DNA from: Diaporthe sp. PMI_573
Lineage: Eukaryota; Ascomycota; Sordariomycetes; Diaporthales; Diaporthaceae
NCBI GenBank assembly: GCA_021399435.1
Contig: JAJTUP010000021.1
Location: 248,001 to 312,000 of the forward strand
Length of the DNA: 64,000 bases
Direction of reading: 5' to 3'
Shown here: positions 44,349 to 55,730 of the stretch, one piece after another
Layout: each line of letters starts with the position of its first letter
Numbering within the stretch: the first letter of the stretch is position 1
Translations under genes and position numbers: made by a program
The notes under the pieces: generated by a model
What the model was told of the DNA's origin: nothing
The model's input: the letters and a program-made list of their open reading frames with translations, nothing else
Databases searched by the model: none

Positions 44349-44946
44349 CGACAGCGAGGGCACGACGCTCGCGACGGTGGCGACCCGGGACGCCACGACC
44401 GCCGCGCCCTCCACGACCAACACCTGGGTCATGGTCCAGCACCTCAAGGGCTCGACCTACACGACCGTGACGTGCATGACGCCGACTACTGTCGCCACCA
44501 GCGCCTGCAGCTACATCAACGACGCCGAGGAGACGACCTGTGTGCCGACCACCGCCGTGATTCCTTCCTGCGTTCCGGGAATGATGTGTGCCTTCAGCCA
44601 GTCCAACGGCAGCGTCAGGTGCGCACAAAAGGGGGGCATGGACACCTCTGGGATTGTTGTTGCTATTATTCTGGGCGTTGCTGCCGCCTTCGCCGTATCC
44701 ACGCTGTGCTTCATGTGCTGCCGGGAGCGCAGGGCACACAAGCGAGACCGTCGTGCTGCTGAGGCACAGGCTGCGCTTGCCGCGGCGGCTGAGGCGAAGA
44801 AGGCTTCTTCGCGTGCCGCCACTAGCATGGCTACTGGTGGCGACTACGTGCCGTTAATGGGTGCTAGTGGTGGGCGAGAGGGCCCGGAGCATCTCGGTCA
44901 AGCCGATCCGTTTAGGGGAGGGCAGCAGTACTATGACTCCAGGTGA
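43930..44946 (+). CDS. Single-pass cell-surface protein with poly-Asn linker
   Basis: Single exon, 338 aa. A signal peptide spans ~1-24 (ITLQAVLLCASLASTVMA). Ectodomain part 1 (25-90) has six cysteines, C-x12-C-x8-C-x13-C-x5-C-x15-C (EPCSVADRQ, ISCGTRIPVTRC, LLQVCLIGAGC), with a CFEM-like look but not the canonical eight. Then come an Arg-rich helix, a run of 12 Asn from a pure AAC repeat, a Thr-rich stretch, and a second six-cysteine part (TVTCMTPTTV, SACSYIND, PSCVPGMMCAF). A transmembrane helix (SGIVVAIILGVAAAFAVSTL) is followed by CFMCC, a likely palmitoylation site, and an Ala/Arg-rich cytoplasmic tail ending QQYYDSR. The layout fits a wall-sensor-like or surface receptor-like protein; no ligand can be inferred. 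Long antisense ORFs here are shadows. Confidence 0.8.
44314..44349 (+). repeat. (AAC)12 coding microsatellite
   Basis: Twelve perfect AAC codons encode the poly-Asn linker of the surface protein. Purity at the nucleotide level implies recent slippage and likely length variation between strains. Confidence 0.97.
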
Positions 44947-45327
44947 AGACCGGTCATGAGTCTCGGCGCGGTGCATACCTTCTTTCTGGGTTTGGAGTCG
45001 GACCGATAGTCATGGGGGACGAATGTGAAGGCGAGACTGCAGGGACGCCTCGAGGTCCTCCAAATCGATGTCCGGGTACCGGGACAAGTTGGGCTAAATA
45101 GACTGATCATAGCGCTGCTTCAAAGCTCGTTCGTAATGAATAAGGCTCACGTGAGGCACTAATAGACGGTTTTTTTCGATCAGAATGGAAGCTTGTGTGG
45201 TATTTTATTTGCGCGAATTCAGTCGGATACAAGATCTCACACTCACCTGCCGTGTGTCGGGTTGATCCAGCCCCAGGTATACGTTGTCCCTGCTTCACTC
45301 ATAACTCCGTAACGCAAAAAGCAAGCC
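44947..45327. other. Convergent 3' spacer
   Basis: About 380 bp between two convergent membrane-protein genes; nothing recognised except a T7 run near 45170. Confidence 0.5.
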
Positions 45328-46409
45328 CTATGGCTTTAACACAAACTTCTGGTTTCCGCTCAAATCATCCGTGCCTGGTACCGACATCTCGTGGCCAACC
45401 TGGCTGCCGGCCACCTCCATGGGGCGCTCGTCAATGCCCATTTCCACCGGCTGCTGATTCATCGCGGGCATCTCGACCGGCCACGAGGGCTTGGTGCTGT
45501 CATAGTCTGGCGGCGGGGAGCGGAGCGAGGCGAGGACGTCGTTGGCGTTCTGACCGCGTTCCTCCATGATAGCGAGGAGCTCATTTATTTTTCGCTCCAT
45601 ATTTCTTCTGTTCTGGTCGACCTCTATACAAGAGACCACGAAGAGGGAAAATTGGCACACGCTGCGGAAAGATTATCAACATGAGACCCACTTGGTCGGG
45701 GGGGAGGGCATCAAGCGGCCGCGCCGAGGACAAAAAGAAAAGAGGGCTCGAGAGCTTACACCGTGACAAAGTTGAGTGCGCACCAGAAGTAAATCACCCT
45801 TGCCCACTTGGTGTATGTGGCTCCGGATATACCGCCCCCGCCTTGTGTGAACTTGGCTGAGTGCTGCTCGTCGGAAGTCGTTGACGTGACCCAAAGCAGC
45901 GCAACAATCACGCCACCAAGCCATAGCAGCAGCTCACACGCGAGGTGCACAGCCGGGATGAGGCCCTTGTTCTTGTCACGTCTGACTAGGAGGACGACGA
46001 TCTCGCTGACCTCCCAGATGAGGCTGAGGAGTGGCTACCTCGGTTCCTCGTGTTAGTACATTTGCAGCTGTTGAGGTTTCCGGCGTCGATATGCCCATCC
46101 AAGCTGCCGTATACCCTCTTCCCCCCCCCCGCCACCCTCGAGAAGGGGCGAACCATTTGACAGTCATACAGGTCTATGCACGTGGGTGGGGGCCCTTACA
46201 TATGGAATTCCGTACACGGGAGACATGAGTATCCAGGTATCCCATCGTTTTGGAGCGCTGCAGTACACAAGACTGGTGATGGTTGCGGCGAGAGAAAGGA
46301 CGATGATTGTGCCCCTGACAGCGATCTTTGCAGTCGCCCATTTCGGATTTGTGACCTGATCGATCCCCTTTGGCTTCGAGCGTTGCGCGGCGCCGGTCAG
46401 GTCGCCCAT
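45328..46409 (-). CDS. Four-helix membrane protein, MARVEL-like
   Basis: Three exons on the minus strand: 46409-46200, 46034-45760, 45661-45328, 272 aa. Joins: PVYGIPY|PLLSLIW (donor gtaagg) and FVTV|VCQFSLF (donor gtaagc, acceptor ccgcag). Four hydrophobic helices: IAVRGTIIVLSLAATITSLV, LLSLIWEVSEIVVLLV, LACELLLWLGGVIVALLWV, and YFWCALNFVTV continuing through intron 2 into VCQFSLFVVSC. Short loops and small hydrophilic ends match MARVEL-type proteins, which sit in specialised membrane domains, but I see no decisive motif. The C-terminal ~85 residues are cytosolic (MERKINELLAIMEERGQ, then Pro/Met-rich). A donor 18 nt earlier (gtgtac) is an alternative for intron 1. The ATG is the first in frame; a 9-bp triplicated repeat lies just upstream. 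Confidence 0.78.
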
Positions 46410-47693
46410 GTTGGTGGTGATGAGCCCGGCTCCGATGCCAAGCGGTGAGATGGAAGGACGGAGGTAAAGGGGATCAGAGTTCAGTCAGTTCAGTCAGTTC
46501 AGTCAGTGGGTCCCACTCGGAATATAGGACCAGTATTTGCTCGAAAAGGAAGCACCGTGACTTGCTGAGGTGAGGAGACCCAGAAGGCAACGTACAGGGC
46601 TGGGCAAGGTCAGAAGAAAATAAAGGTGTAAGCACACTCGGATTTGCCTGTCGCATGTCGCATTTTGCTTTTCCCTGGTCTCCCTTTTCTTTCATCCAAG
46701 CACGGCCACAGGCCGGACATTTTGCTGGGCGTTCTCACTCTGAAGGATTAAATATGGGTACGCTAGATCGCCGTGTAAGTTAGTCTCATGATTCTATTCG
46801 CCGGGACCTCGGCACAGTCCCTGGCTGCCTGCGTCGCCCCATACTTTTGGCCCCTTCTTCCCTCAACAGCGCCCTTGCAGATTCTAGCACCCGTCAGCGT
46901 AGTTTACGAGACATTGCCTTGCGGTTGGTTCAGAGCGCCTTCCAATAGGTTGCTTTAGCAAGCAAGCCCGCGCTCAGCAGGGCGATCTTCAGGTCGCTGA
47001 TGACCAGATTCCGCAGCGGCAAATGTGATGCTGAGTCTCAGCCTGAAGGATGGCCCACAATGCGAGGTGTCATCGGGTCGCATTCAACGCCCGGGTTTGG
47101 TTTCGTGGCGAAGTGGCGCGGAAACAAAAGATGACATGCAAGTTCCAAAAGTGAGCTGCTGGTACCAATGCCTGGGCGCATCCTAAAGGAGGAATATGAT
47201 TTGGCCTGTCAAGGCCAAGACAGCAACCAGCGTCATTGCACACATTTCTTACCTGTGATAACGTGCATATTGTGCAGGACCGGTAAGCAGGTTCAGTGAT
47301 GGATCATCAAGACCACGGGTCATCTGTATGCGTAATTCCGTATCGCACTTTCAGTACCGACACCAACTAGTATTACAGTGATGATCCATACAAATTGGTA
47401 GGCTCAGGGGTATCAACAGGGGCGCCCACCCCCAATCTGAGGGCCAGTTTTCGGCTTCAGCGGGAGACCAGCATTCGTTGAGCGCTACAAGCGTTGAGGT
47501 GAAACAGTCACACGTGGGTCTGGGTATTGGAACCTCCTCATTGAAGGCGTTGTCGAAAAGTTCCAGCATGAGAGGTTCTTCACAGTCAAGTAGTCGCCGC
47601 ACAATATCTCGAGAGCCGGGAACATTCGCATAAGGCTGCCATGTTATGATGCACCAGGTCCGCCAACCACGACACGTCGCCAGTTTCCGAGAG
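46410..47693. other. Intergenic between the MARVEL-like gene and NST1 3' end
   Basis: 1.28 kb. Apart from the 9-bp repeat I see no feature. A 164-codon minus ORF (47351-47845) overlaps the NST1 end out of frame and is a shadow. Confidence 0.45.
46478..46504. repeat. Three tandem copies of a 9-bp unit
   Basis: agttcagtc repeated three times plus a partial fourth, 70-95 bp before the ATG of the MARVEL-like gene, so in its promoter or leader. Confidence 0.9.
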
Positions 47694-50600
47694 CTAATGG
47701 CCAAAGGACGACCCCAACACGGGACTACCGATTCCCGGCTGGCCAGGCGCGCCGAAAGCGCCCAATGGCTGGGGCATCTTATCCGGGTTCCATCGGATGC
47801 TCTTCGTGCCAGCTTCATTAACCAAGTCGAAGCTCCCCCCACCATTCGCCATATTCCCCTCCGTCTCGCAGAGCGCCACGATGTCGTTCTCTGTCAACGG
47901 CCCGTCGCCCATAGGATTGAAGTCGACATAGGTCTTCACTGCCTCCTGGAGAGAACTGAGAGGAATGAAGCCGTCTTTGGCGGGCTCCTTCATGGCGAGG
48001 TCGCAGCAGACATTACAGAGGATCTGCCGTATCGCAACGCTGGCTGGTGGACGAGCTGGCGCAACACGACCGATGCCGATAGGCGCACTGAAACTGAGAC
48101 TTGGGCTGACAGGCCATCCGACGGGACCACCGAACCCAGGAGGAACCACAGGTGTCTGACCAAATGGGCTCATTCCAGGCGGCTGCATGGGGCTGCCCCA
48201 CATGGAAGCGATTGCTGGGTCGGCGAAGGGAGCTGGCGGGAAAGCCGGTCCTGGTCGGCCCGGAGCAACGTAGCCTCGACGCAAGCCTGGCTGGAAGTCG
48301 GGGAGCGTCGGTAGGACGTCTTCAGAGTCGTCCAGCAATGCGCTACTTCCCAAGTGGTCCTGCATGTCATCAGAGTCCTGCTTCGGGGCCTTTGGCGGGG
48401 AGCCTGACTGCGGCCGTTGCCCATGTACTACGGACGAGGGCCGGCCGATGGGTGTGGGTCGACTGATGGGTTGAGCGGGATGCATCGATGGAGAATCATA
48501 GCCTCCTGATTGCTGTCGTGTGTGTGTGCCCGGGGTTGCGTCTTTCGATGAGGGATTGAAGGTTGACACTAGTTCTGAAGCCGGTTGACCGAACCCAGGT
48601 GGTGGTGCGGGCGCGGGAAAGCCGCGGCCAAGCATGGGGCTGCTTAGTCCCGGGGGAACCATCCCCGGTGGCGGCTGTCTGAAGCCGGGAGGACCGGGCG
48701 GAAACAGGGGATTGCCAAAGCCTGGGGGCGGGAGCCCAGGAGGGAACGGCATGCCCATGGGTGGAATATTGATGGGGGCGGGCTGGGCGGAAGGGAACCT
48801 CGTCCCGCTCGGCTGCGCCGGTGACATCGCCCGGGATACATTCGCCGAGTGCTGACTTGCTGTGCTGCCTCTGGCACTCGGAGGCCCAGACGGCCGCGGG
48901 CTGGTCTGGGCCGGTGTATTGGCACTCGGAGAAGGGTCGTTACTCGCGGACCCGGACAGTGATGATGTCCCCGGACCTGACGAACCGTCCTGCTGCGAGG
49001 CCAGTCGCGGTCGCATCGGCGTCGGTGCTTTCGGCAAGGCCGGGGTGGCGACTGAAGGTTTTGGCGAGGCAAAAACAGCCGTTGGCGGCTGCTGAGGCAG
49101 CACGGGCAATGCTGGGTTTTTTGGATGCTGAGCTGGCCGCTTCGGAAGCGTCATCGTGACAGGAGCCGCGGCTAGTGCTGCTGCTTTCTTGGCTGCGCGT
49201 TCCTCCTGCTTCTGTTTCTGGTGCGACTTGCTCCCGTTCTCAGAGGACTTGCTCTCGAGCTCCTTCTGCCGTTTCTGCGAGTCTTGCTTCCCCTTGAGCT
49301 CCTTGGCCTCGCGGTCCGACCTCTCCCGCTCTTCCTTCTCCTTGAGACGAGCCTCCTCGCGAGCTTTCTTCTCACGATCCTTGGCCTCCTTCGCTTTCCG
49401 CTCCTGGTCGGCCTGGAGTTGCTTCTGGCGTTGTCGCTCGGCCTCCTTCCTTGCCCGTTCGTCTTCCTCGGCCTTCCTTTGGGCCTCCTTCTTCTTGCGC
49501 TTCTCCTCGGCCTTCCTTTTCGCTTCTTCGGCTTTCCGACCTTCTTCTAGCCGTCGCCGCTCCTCCTCAGCCTTCTTCTCAGCCTCTCTACGTGCTTTCT
49601 CTTCGGCCTGAGCTTGCTTCTTTTGGGCTGCCTTCTCTTTCTTCTTCTGGGCCTCCTTTGACTTCTTTTCTTTTCGGGCCGCTTCCCTCCGTAGCTCCTC
49701 TTCCTCCTCCTCCATGAGCTTGGCCTGCCGTTCGCGCGCTACCTTCTCGCGGTATGCTTGGAGTACCCTTTGCTCAAACATTCGCGCAGCGAAAATTTGG
49801 AACATCCGACGGCCTTCTTCCATCCGCTGCTCTTCGGTCATAGTGTCCTGTGGCATGTCAGACATCGTTACGGTCGCCCGCTGTACGAGACACCTACATC
49901 ATCCTCTTCCTCGTACTCGTCATCCTCTTGCGAATCGTAGTCTTCGTCCTCGTCGTCCTCGTACTCCTCGTCATCGACTGGTGGAGGTGGAGGGTGATCG
50001 TGACTAGGAAGCCCGCCATTGACACCATGCCCGTAGCTCCGTGAGTACTGGTCTTGAGCAAAGTCGCCCTCGCGTGCCATGCGTCGCTCGGCTAACTGTT
50101 CCATCATCTCAATGAACTTCTTGCCGTCATTTTTCAGCAAGTCGTCGGCTACTGTTAATATGCCACCTAGAACAGACCCCAGTTACCATCTTGACACGGC
50201 TTGCAACCACGCATAGAGAGATTAGGGACACCCATACCCTGAACTGTCAGACTGCTTCCGAAATTGAAGAATTCGGAAGCGTAGTCGCGATGTATCTCCT
50301 CTTCCGGTTCCTCCTCGTCGCTGTATGCCTCGTCGTCGTCGAGCTCGTCCTCACTATAGGCCTCGTCGTCGAGATCGTCCTCATCGTCTTCGCCAACATG
50401 CTCCACTATTCGCCCACGAGAGGGCTGGTGCCCTGCGTAGCTCGGGAACCTGTTGCCGTGGTGAAAGCCAAAATGCCGCGACGCACCCATCAAGGGCGGG
50501 TGGCCGTCTTGTTGGGGGTGATTGGCGAACTGCTTGAGCTCCTCGTAGTACGCGTCGTACAGGCCCTCCAGCTCCTCCTCTATCGCATGTCGCTTCCTGC

Positions 50601-51354
50601 CACACACTGAGCAGCTGCATGTGTGCTTCTGTTGCTCCTTCATCTTCTTGAGCACGGCCTCTTTTTCGACTTTGACGAGCGACTTGCGCTCGTCCTCGCC
50701 GAGCCCGAGCCAGAATTCCTTGATCCTCTCCCGCTCCTCCTGGGAACTGGTATTCCAAATGCGTTCCTTGGAGATGCCGGAGGTGTGAGGCGTGTTCAAC
50801 TGGGGTGTCGGAGAATCCGGCCGGTCTACCAGCTCCCCTGCTCCTGCGGCGCCCTTGTGTCTCTTCTTCTTCGACTTCTTGGACTTGGGCGCGGAGCCAG
50901 GTATACGGCCGTTCACTTGAGCATGTGCCTGGTCAGACTGGTTGTTGAACTGGTCTTCCTCCTCCTCCTCGCTGTCCTCCTGCTCGGGGACGTGGTTCGG
51001 TCTGTGGCCTGCGGAGTCTGATGCGCCGTTGGCATTTCCTGCGTTCAAAGCAGCCTCGGCGGCGGCCTTGGCGGCGGCCTTTTCACGACGCTTCTGCTTC
51101 TTCCGGTTGACATTTGCTGGTGCTGGGGCGGGTCCGTTGCTTGTCACGCCGGTTGCCCCGATGGCCTGTGGCTTTGCGCTAAAAGCGGCGGAAGTGGTGG
51201 GCGAGGGCTGTGCGGAATCGGGAGCAGACATGGTATCGGGCAACGTGATGAACTTGGAGCCGTCTCTGTTTCTGTATTTCGCGCCCCTTGCTGTCGGCGA
51301 CATTGGAGGAGGGTCTTGTGGCGCAGGCTGGTTTCGAGACCCTTTGGACTTCAT
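47694..51354 (-). CDS. NST1: Stress response protein Nst1
   Basis: Three exons on the minus strand: 51354-50238, 50166-49898, 49847-47694, 1179 aa, within the usual range for filamentous-fungal Nst1. Nst1 is a negative regulator of salt tolerance and is linked to mRNA splicing/P-body functions in yeast. N-terminal part: [14 protein letters not shown], Lys/Ala-rich helix, [40 protein letters not shown], and a Cys cluster [10 protein letters not shown]; then [20 protein letters not shown] and acidic blocks. Exon 2 supplies [20 protein letters not shown] and [11 protein letters not shown]. Exon 3 begins [20 protein letters not shown], followed by a ~200-residue charged coiled coil of Glu/Lys/Arg/Ala, then a Pro/Ser/Gly-rich disordered region. 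Intron 2 lies in the acidic stretch (EEEDD|DTMTEEQ); reading through it would make two separate ORFs, which a simple caller would report as two genes. Confidence 0.93.
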
Positions 51355-52519
51355 TCTGGCTGATTCTATCTCCTACAAAGGGACGGGTATCGAGGTCATA
51401 GAGGGGTGTTCGGCGACAGCGCGGCCCGTCGGGTCGTCAAGGTCTAAAGAGCTCGGGGATCAACCGTGACCTAGACGGTGGTGGGATCGCAGGTCAGCTC
51501 AGTTGGTCCGCAGCCAGTATCAATCTGAGGCCTGCAGGACGGTTCCCTTGGGTCGGCTTGGGGATTCAGTTCCAAGGGCGAACGGCCAAACGAGTGCTGC
51601 GGCCGCGTCGCGCTGGGTGGGCAGGAGCTCCGACGGTAGCTATGGCTCGTTTGCGACCGGGACTGCACATGAGACTGGGCGTGGCGCAGGTATGGATCAA
51701 GCAAGGAAATGGAACCGGGCACAGGTGCAGGTGCAAGAACAGGTGTGGACAGTGCTGGTTGCACACACGAAATATCGCGGGCGGTTGGTTGATGGGAGGC
51801 TTGCTTGGTTGGGTGCAGGAGGGGCTGCGATGGCTCGCCTTGGCTTGGCCTGCCTTACCTGACAGCGTCTGAAAGGGCTACACTAGCAGCTAGCAGCAGC
51901 TTTCCCGATGGACCAGGGCGAGGGGCGAGTGATTGACTGCGGGTTGAGGGAGCCAGGCGTGTTGGGTGGGTCGTGTCAGCAGAAAAACCACAATGCAGGC
52001 TGCCACAAAAAGAGCGATGATGATGCTGCCCCCAAGAGCGCAGGTGGGTTGTCTGTCGTCTTCCCGGATAGAACCAAGAACCCAAGGGGCGCCCGTGGTG
52101 ACACAGGCAATCAGTCAGTTCTCTTTTCCTCGAGACTCCCAGTGTCGGCACGTCGTTCCAACAGGCGGCCATAAGGGAGGCGCGGGCCCAAGTCCCTCCC
52201 AGGTAGCCCTCCCATCCCGCCAAGCTGTGGCTGGTACATGCCCATGACTTTGCACGACATCACGCCAATGAGGCTCGCCCCATGTGACCTAGGGACCCAC
52301 TTCGCTCTCATCTCCCCCGCGCCCGCCTTATCGGCCCTGGCAAGCAGGGAGCCGGGAAAGCCTGAATTGCAAGGCAGTCAATCAGTCTACAGCGTCACTT
52401 GGTTTGGCTGGATTCCATGTCTCGAAAATGCAAATTGCCACATCGGATTTCTTGATTTCCCATCCTGAAACATGAGCAAATGCTCAGCTCAGCTCAGCTC
52501 AGCGCATACCGCACCTGGC
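51355..52519. other. NST1 upstream region
   Basis: 1.17 kb between the NST1 start and the SMP-30-like stop. ORFs of 60-122 codons without motifs. A short (agctc)-type tandem repeat lies at about 52481-52503. No TATA box for NST1. Confidence 0.45.
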
Positions 52520-53623
52520 TCAACACAACCCCGGGCAATTTTCCCCAACATGCCCTGACCAAGAAGAACCTCGCCCAGATCCGGTCCCTACTGCCACAAG
52601 CTGGCCTCCGATGGTGATGTCGCCGTTTACCGGCGTCGCGAGCCCGCCCGCTGTAGTCACATACAGGACCGTCGAATCACTCTCGCGCCGTCCAAACTTT
52701 GCAGACGTCGGCTCCGCAATGGACGTTGAGTTCACGTCTCCGGCCACGATCCTGACGTCCCCGGTGTGCGTGTTGATCTTCTGGATCGTGTTTGCGCCTC
52801 CCGCGGCCATCCACACATTGCCTTCGTCATCCAGCGCGAAGTCGTCCCACTGGTCCAACGGGCCGAGCGTATGCGCGATCGTTTCGAATTCCCCAACCGG
52901 TGTGCCGTCACTAACGTCGAGCCGGACCGTATTCAGCGTCTTCTGGCCGATATTGGCAAAGTACATCATGTCGTCACGAATCTGTATCCCGTTCGTCGCA
53001 GAGGGACCGAAGGCGTAGTCCGGCGCAGGGCTTGTCAATGTATTGTTGATCACTACCGCATACCCTCCGGTAGCCATGTCCACCGAGTATATGGTCCCGG
53101 TCCTGACGTCTCCAACGATGAGAAGCTGTTTCCACGGACCAGACAGCAAGGCCATGCCATCGAGGAACCTGGCAGATGGGACGTCGGCAATTTTGCTGAT
53201 AGCGGGCGGCTGGGCCGAGATAGACTCATTTGAGGTTATGTTGATGCCACTCAGGTCAAGACTCCAGATGGACCAGGAGTCGACAAAAGCCTCACCAGTG
53301 CCTAGGGACACATTTCCGCCAGCTATAGCAAAAACGTCTGGTTGGTACTCGACTATGGCAGACAGCCCTAGCACGCTGGGGAATTCGTGGACAAGCACGG
53401 CTCTGTCAGGCAACTCTGGGTCGATCAGCCAGACCTGAGGTGAGGTAAGCACATTGACAAGAATCTGTCCGTTCGGACGGACTGCCAAGTTCTCCACATA
53501 TGTATTGTTGGGAAATTGGTATATGGTTCGCGTCTCGGCCTTCCTGAAAGGGGAGTCATGTATTTCGGCGGCAATCGCGCAGCCCGAGAGGATGCTCACA
53601 GCGGTGATTACGTCGGACAGCAT
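52520..53623 (-). CDS. Secreted six-bladed beta-propeller protein (SMP-30/gluconolactonase-like)
   Basis: Single exon, minus strand, 367 aa. Signal peptide ~1-19 (MLSDVITAVSILSGCAIAAE). The body has the propeller signature of repeated strand blocks: NNTYVENLAVRPNGQILVNV, PQVWLIDPE, FPSVLGLSAIVEYQPDVFAI, FVDSWSIWSLDLSG, RFLDGMALL, LLIVGDVRTGTIYSVDMATG, YAFGPSATNGIQIRDDMMYF, DQWDDFALDDEGNVWMAAGG and TIQKINTHTGDVRIVAGD. SMP-30-fold enzymes bind a divalent metal and hydrolyse lactones; the acidic and Asn residues at blade centres (NGIQIRDD, DDFALDDEGN) are compatible. Fungal relatives are often hypothetical and sometimes sit in biosynthetic clusters; no such cluster is visible. Substrate unknown. 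Three N-glycosylation sequons (NVSL, NITS, NESI) fit secretion. Confidence 0.82.
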   Translation of the reverse strand: MLSDVITAVSILSGCAIAAEIHDSPFRKAETRTIYQFPNNTYVENLAVRPNGQILVNVLTSPQVWLIDPELPDRAVLVHEFPSVLGLSAIVEYQPDVFAIAGGNVSLGTGEAFVDSWSIWSLDLSGINITSNESISAQPPAISKIADVPSARFLDGMALLSGPWKQLLIVGDVRTGTIYSVDMATGGYAVVINNTLTSPAPDYAFGPSATNGIQIRDDMMYFANIGQKTLNTVRLDVSDGTPVGEFETIAHTLGPLDQWDDFALDDEGNVWMAAGGANTIQKINTHTGDVRIVAGDVNSTSIAEPTSAKFGRRESDSTVLYVTTAGGLATPVNGDITIGGQLVAVGTGSGRGSSWSGHVGENCPGLC

Positions 53624-54119
53624 TTCTGACGGTGCTTCTCGCCCTGGCCGAGATCAAAGACTGATGCAGGCCATGCTGCGTGACAGCGGGCACACGTCGC
53701 TCTCATGCCTGACCCTTATACTCTCACAGGCAACATGGGCTCCTCAAGAGGTCTCCGAGCTCAGCTCCAAGTCGTAGCTGACCTGAGGAGTTGTCATCGC
53801 CGATTCTTTAACTCCGCTTCATAGTATGATATCGGGGTTAACAACATTAGTAAGTCAGGCCGAATTCTATGCCACCTTGATGAAGAGGCTCGGGCTTCTG
53901 GCTACGGGCAGTGTCGCCGACAATAAGCACCTGTCTAAACACCTCCGACCGTCAGAAGTAGATCCAACACCGAATCCGGTAAATGAGTCACGCTTGTTGA
54001 TGATGGTCCACGGATTTGCAGACTGTTGGCCAATTACTTCGCATGAATGAATCACGACCTGCGCATTCACTCCGACTTCTGGTCGAGCTCCCTGGCTGAT
54101 AGAACGAGCAACGGCCCTA

Positions 54120-54141
54120 GGCCCAGAGTAGGCCCAGAGTA
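54120..54141. repeat. 11-bp tandem duplication
   Basis: ggcccagagta occurs twice in direct succession. Confidence 0.9.
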
Positions 54142-54986
54142 GCGGCGCAACTCCCGGGTGTTCCGATCAGACATGGTCTTAGCTAGGGTTCTTTGACATT
54201 GATAATTAGTTCAGGGAATGCATCGCGCCTTGCGGCAAGCCCACATGACCAGGCGTAGACTAACCGGTGGTTTATCTTTGTTTGTTTTGTTTTTTATAAG
54301 ACGTACGATGCCCTATACTGGTCTAAGGAGCCGTGTGGAGGAAATCGGGATAACCACACATTTCCTGTGGTACGTTGGTAGATCACTCTCTGTCATTCTA
54401 ATTACTCGTGTGTGGAGCTCTTGGGGGCCTGGAGCCGTACCAAACGCGTCGACGTCGTCAGAACTGTCAGCTGTTGGCAAAGTATTGGGCAGCGGCTTCC
54501 CGACAGCCGGTGGCGGGCCTGTATAGCTACGGATACTCGAATCGCTTGCTGTCCATCTGCCGTCGATCCCCCTGATCGACGTGCTGCTTGTTGTCCGCGC
54601 CAGGCTGTCGTACCTGCGTGTAGCATGCGCGAATGCATGTCGAGGGCATGTGGTGGTCTCCGCCCTGTTGCAAGAATGGGGTACATGGCCCCGGATCCGT
54701 ACCCGACGGCACGGCAGAGACGGCGACGATAACAACAGACAGCCCCATGCGCGCCGTCGGGGTTCTCGAAGGTTAAGCAGGGCAGGACTAGTGTATGTGG
54801 CTAGTTGTTTCGCTCACGTTAGCCGGAGCAACGTTCCAAATCAGATTGGCCCTCGTATCTCGCCTCTATTCTTGGTGCGTGCCCGGCTCCTTGGGTCTCT
54901 AGGGCCGGAACATCAGCAAACAGACCCCCCGTAGCGTCAAAATCATGAGCCTGGGTTGCCTCCCCCCGACTGCCCCAACGGCAAAT

Positions 54987-55018
54987 GCCAGGTCGCCAGG
55001 TCGCCAGGTCGCCAGTTC
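54987..55018. repeat. 8-bp tandem repeat, four copies
   Basis: gccaggtc three times perfectly, then gccagttc. Confidence 0.9.
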
Positions 55019-55692
55019 GTGGCCGTCCCCACCTCCAGACGGGCGGTCGGGAGCCAAGAGAACTGTGACAAAGATCTTCGGCACGGCTATGGGGGAAAGA
55101 GCGTGTGTTGCTGCGTAGGCACTCCCCGGCACCCCCTCGTGTCGCGATGCAGTAACAAAGGCCTGGGAACCCCTTTGGGGCATGGTTGCACAGCCTCGCT
55201 GGCCGTCTGCAACCCCAGCGGCATGACGCGCATTGCTTTGCAGTGCGCCAGCGCGGTGCTGTGTAGCTCGCCAGCGGCTTCCGGTGGCCCCACCGCCGGC
55301 AGCAGCGAGCCCCAGGAGTCGACCGCCGGCCGGCGCTGGGTTTGATTCGACACGGTACGCTGATTTGTGGCAGTTCGCTGTCGAGGAGCTGAGCACCAGT
55401 CAGTGCCGGGCGAGTCTACGTATGCACACGCGTCTCGCGACATTGGAGCGGTGTGGGCCTTGGTGCTGGGGCCAGAATGAAGTCCTCGTTGACTCGTGCA
55501 ATTTCTCATGAGATGCTTGTTAGCAACGGCGAGTTTGTCTACCATCAAGATTGGTACGTCTGCGTTCATGTTCTTCGGATGGTGTGACATTGCATTGCAG
55601 TAGCCTGGTAGTTGGTCGTCGAAAGTGCCCGAGCCTCAAGGAACGAACGCCTGAGACATGGCCGAATCGAGGTGTGCCTTGGGTGCAGGTGC

Positions 55693-55696
55693 TGTA

Positions 55697-55727
<31 letters not shown>

Positions 55728-55730
55728 ATG
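55693..55730. repeat. Compound (TG)n/(TATG)n microsatellite
   Basis: A TG run of about seven copies passes directly into TATG copies. Confidence 0.9.

Noticed and set aside
43900..44739. 279-codon antisense ORF
   Set aside because: Antisense shadow of the surface protein; its poly-Val run is just the reverse of the AAC repeat.
47646..48314. 222-codon plus-strand ORF
   Set aside because: Antisense to NST1 exon 3, no domain, Arg/Thr-rich shadow.
54313..54748. Two overlapping minus ORFs, one beginning like a signal peptide (MGLSVVIVAVSAVPSG)
   Set aside because: I tried to splice them with the gtacga donor and ggcag acceptor, but the phases do not connect to the open downstream frame.
54956..55345. 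Cys-rich ORF (CPNGKC, SVCCCVG) in a GC-rich block
   Set aside because: No ATG or signal peptide in frame, includes a tandem repeat, and the opposite strand is equally open.
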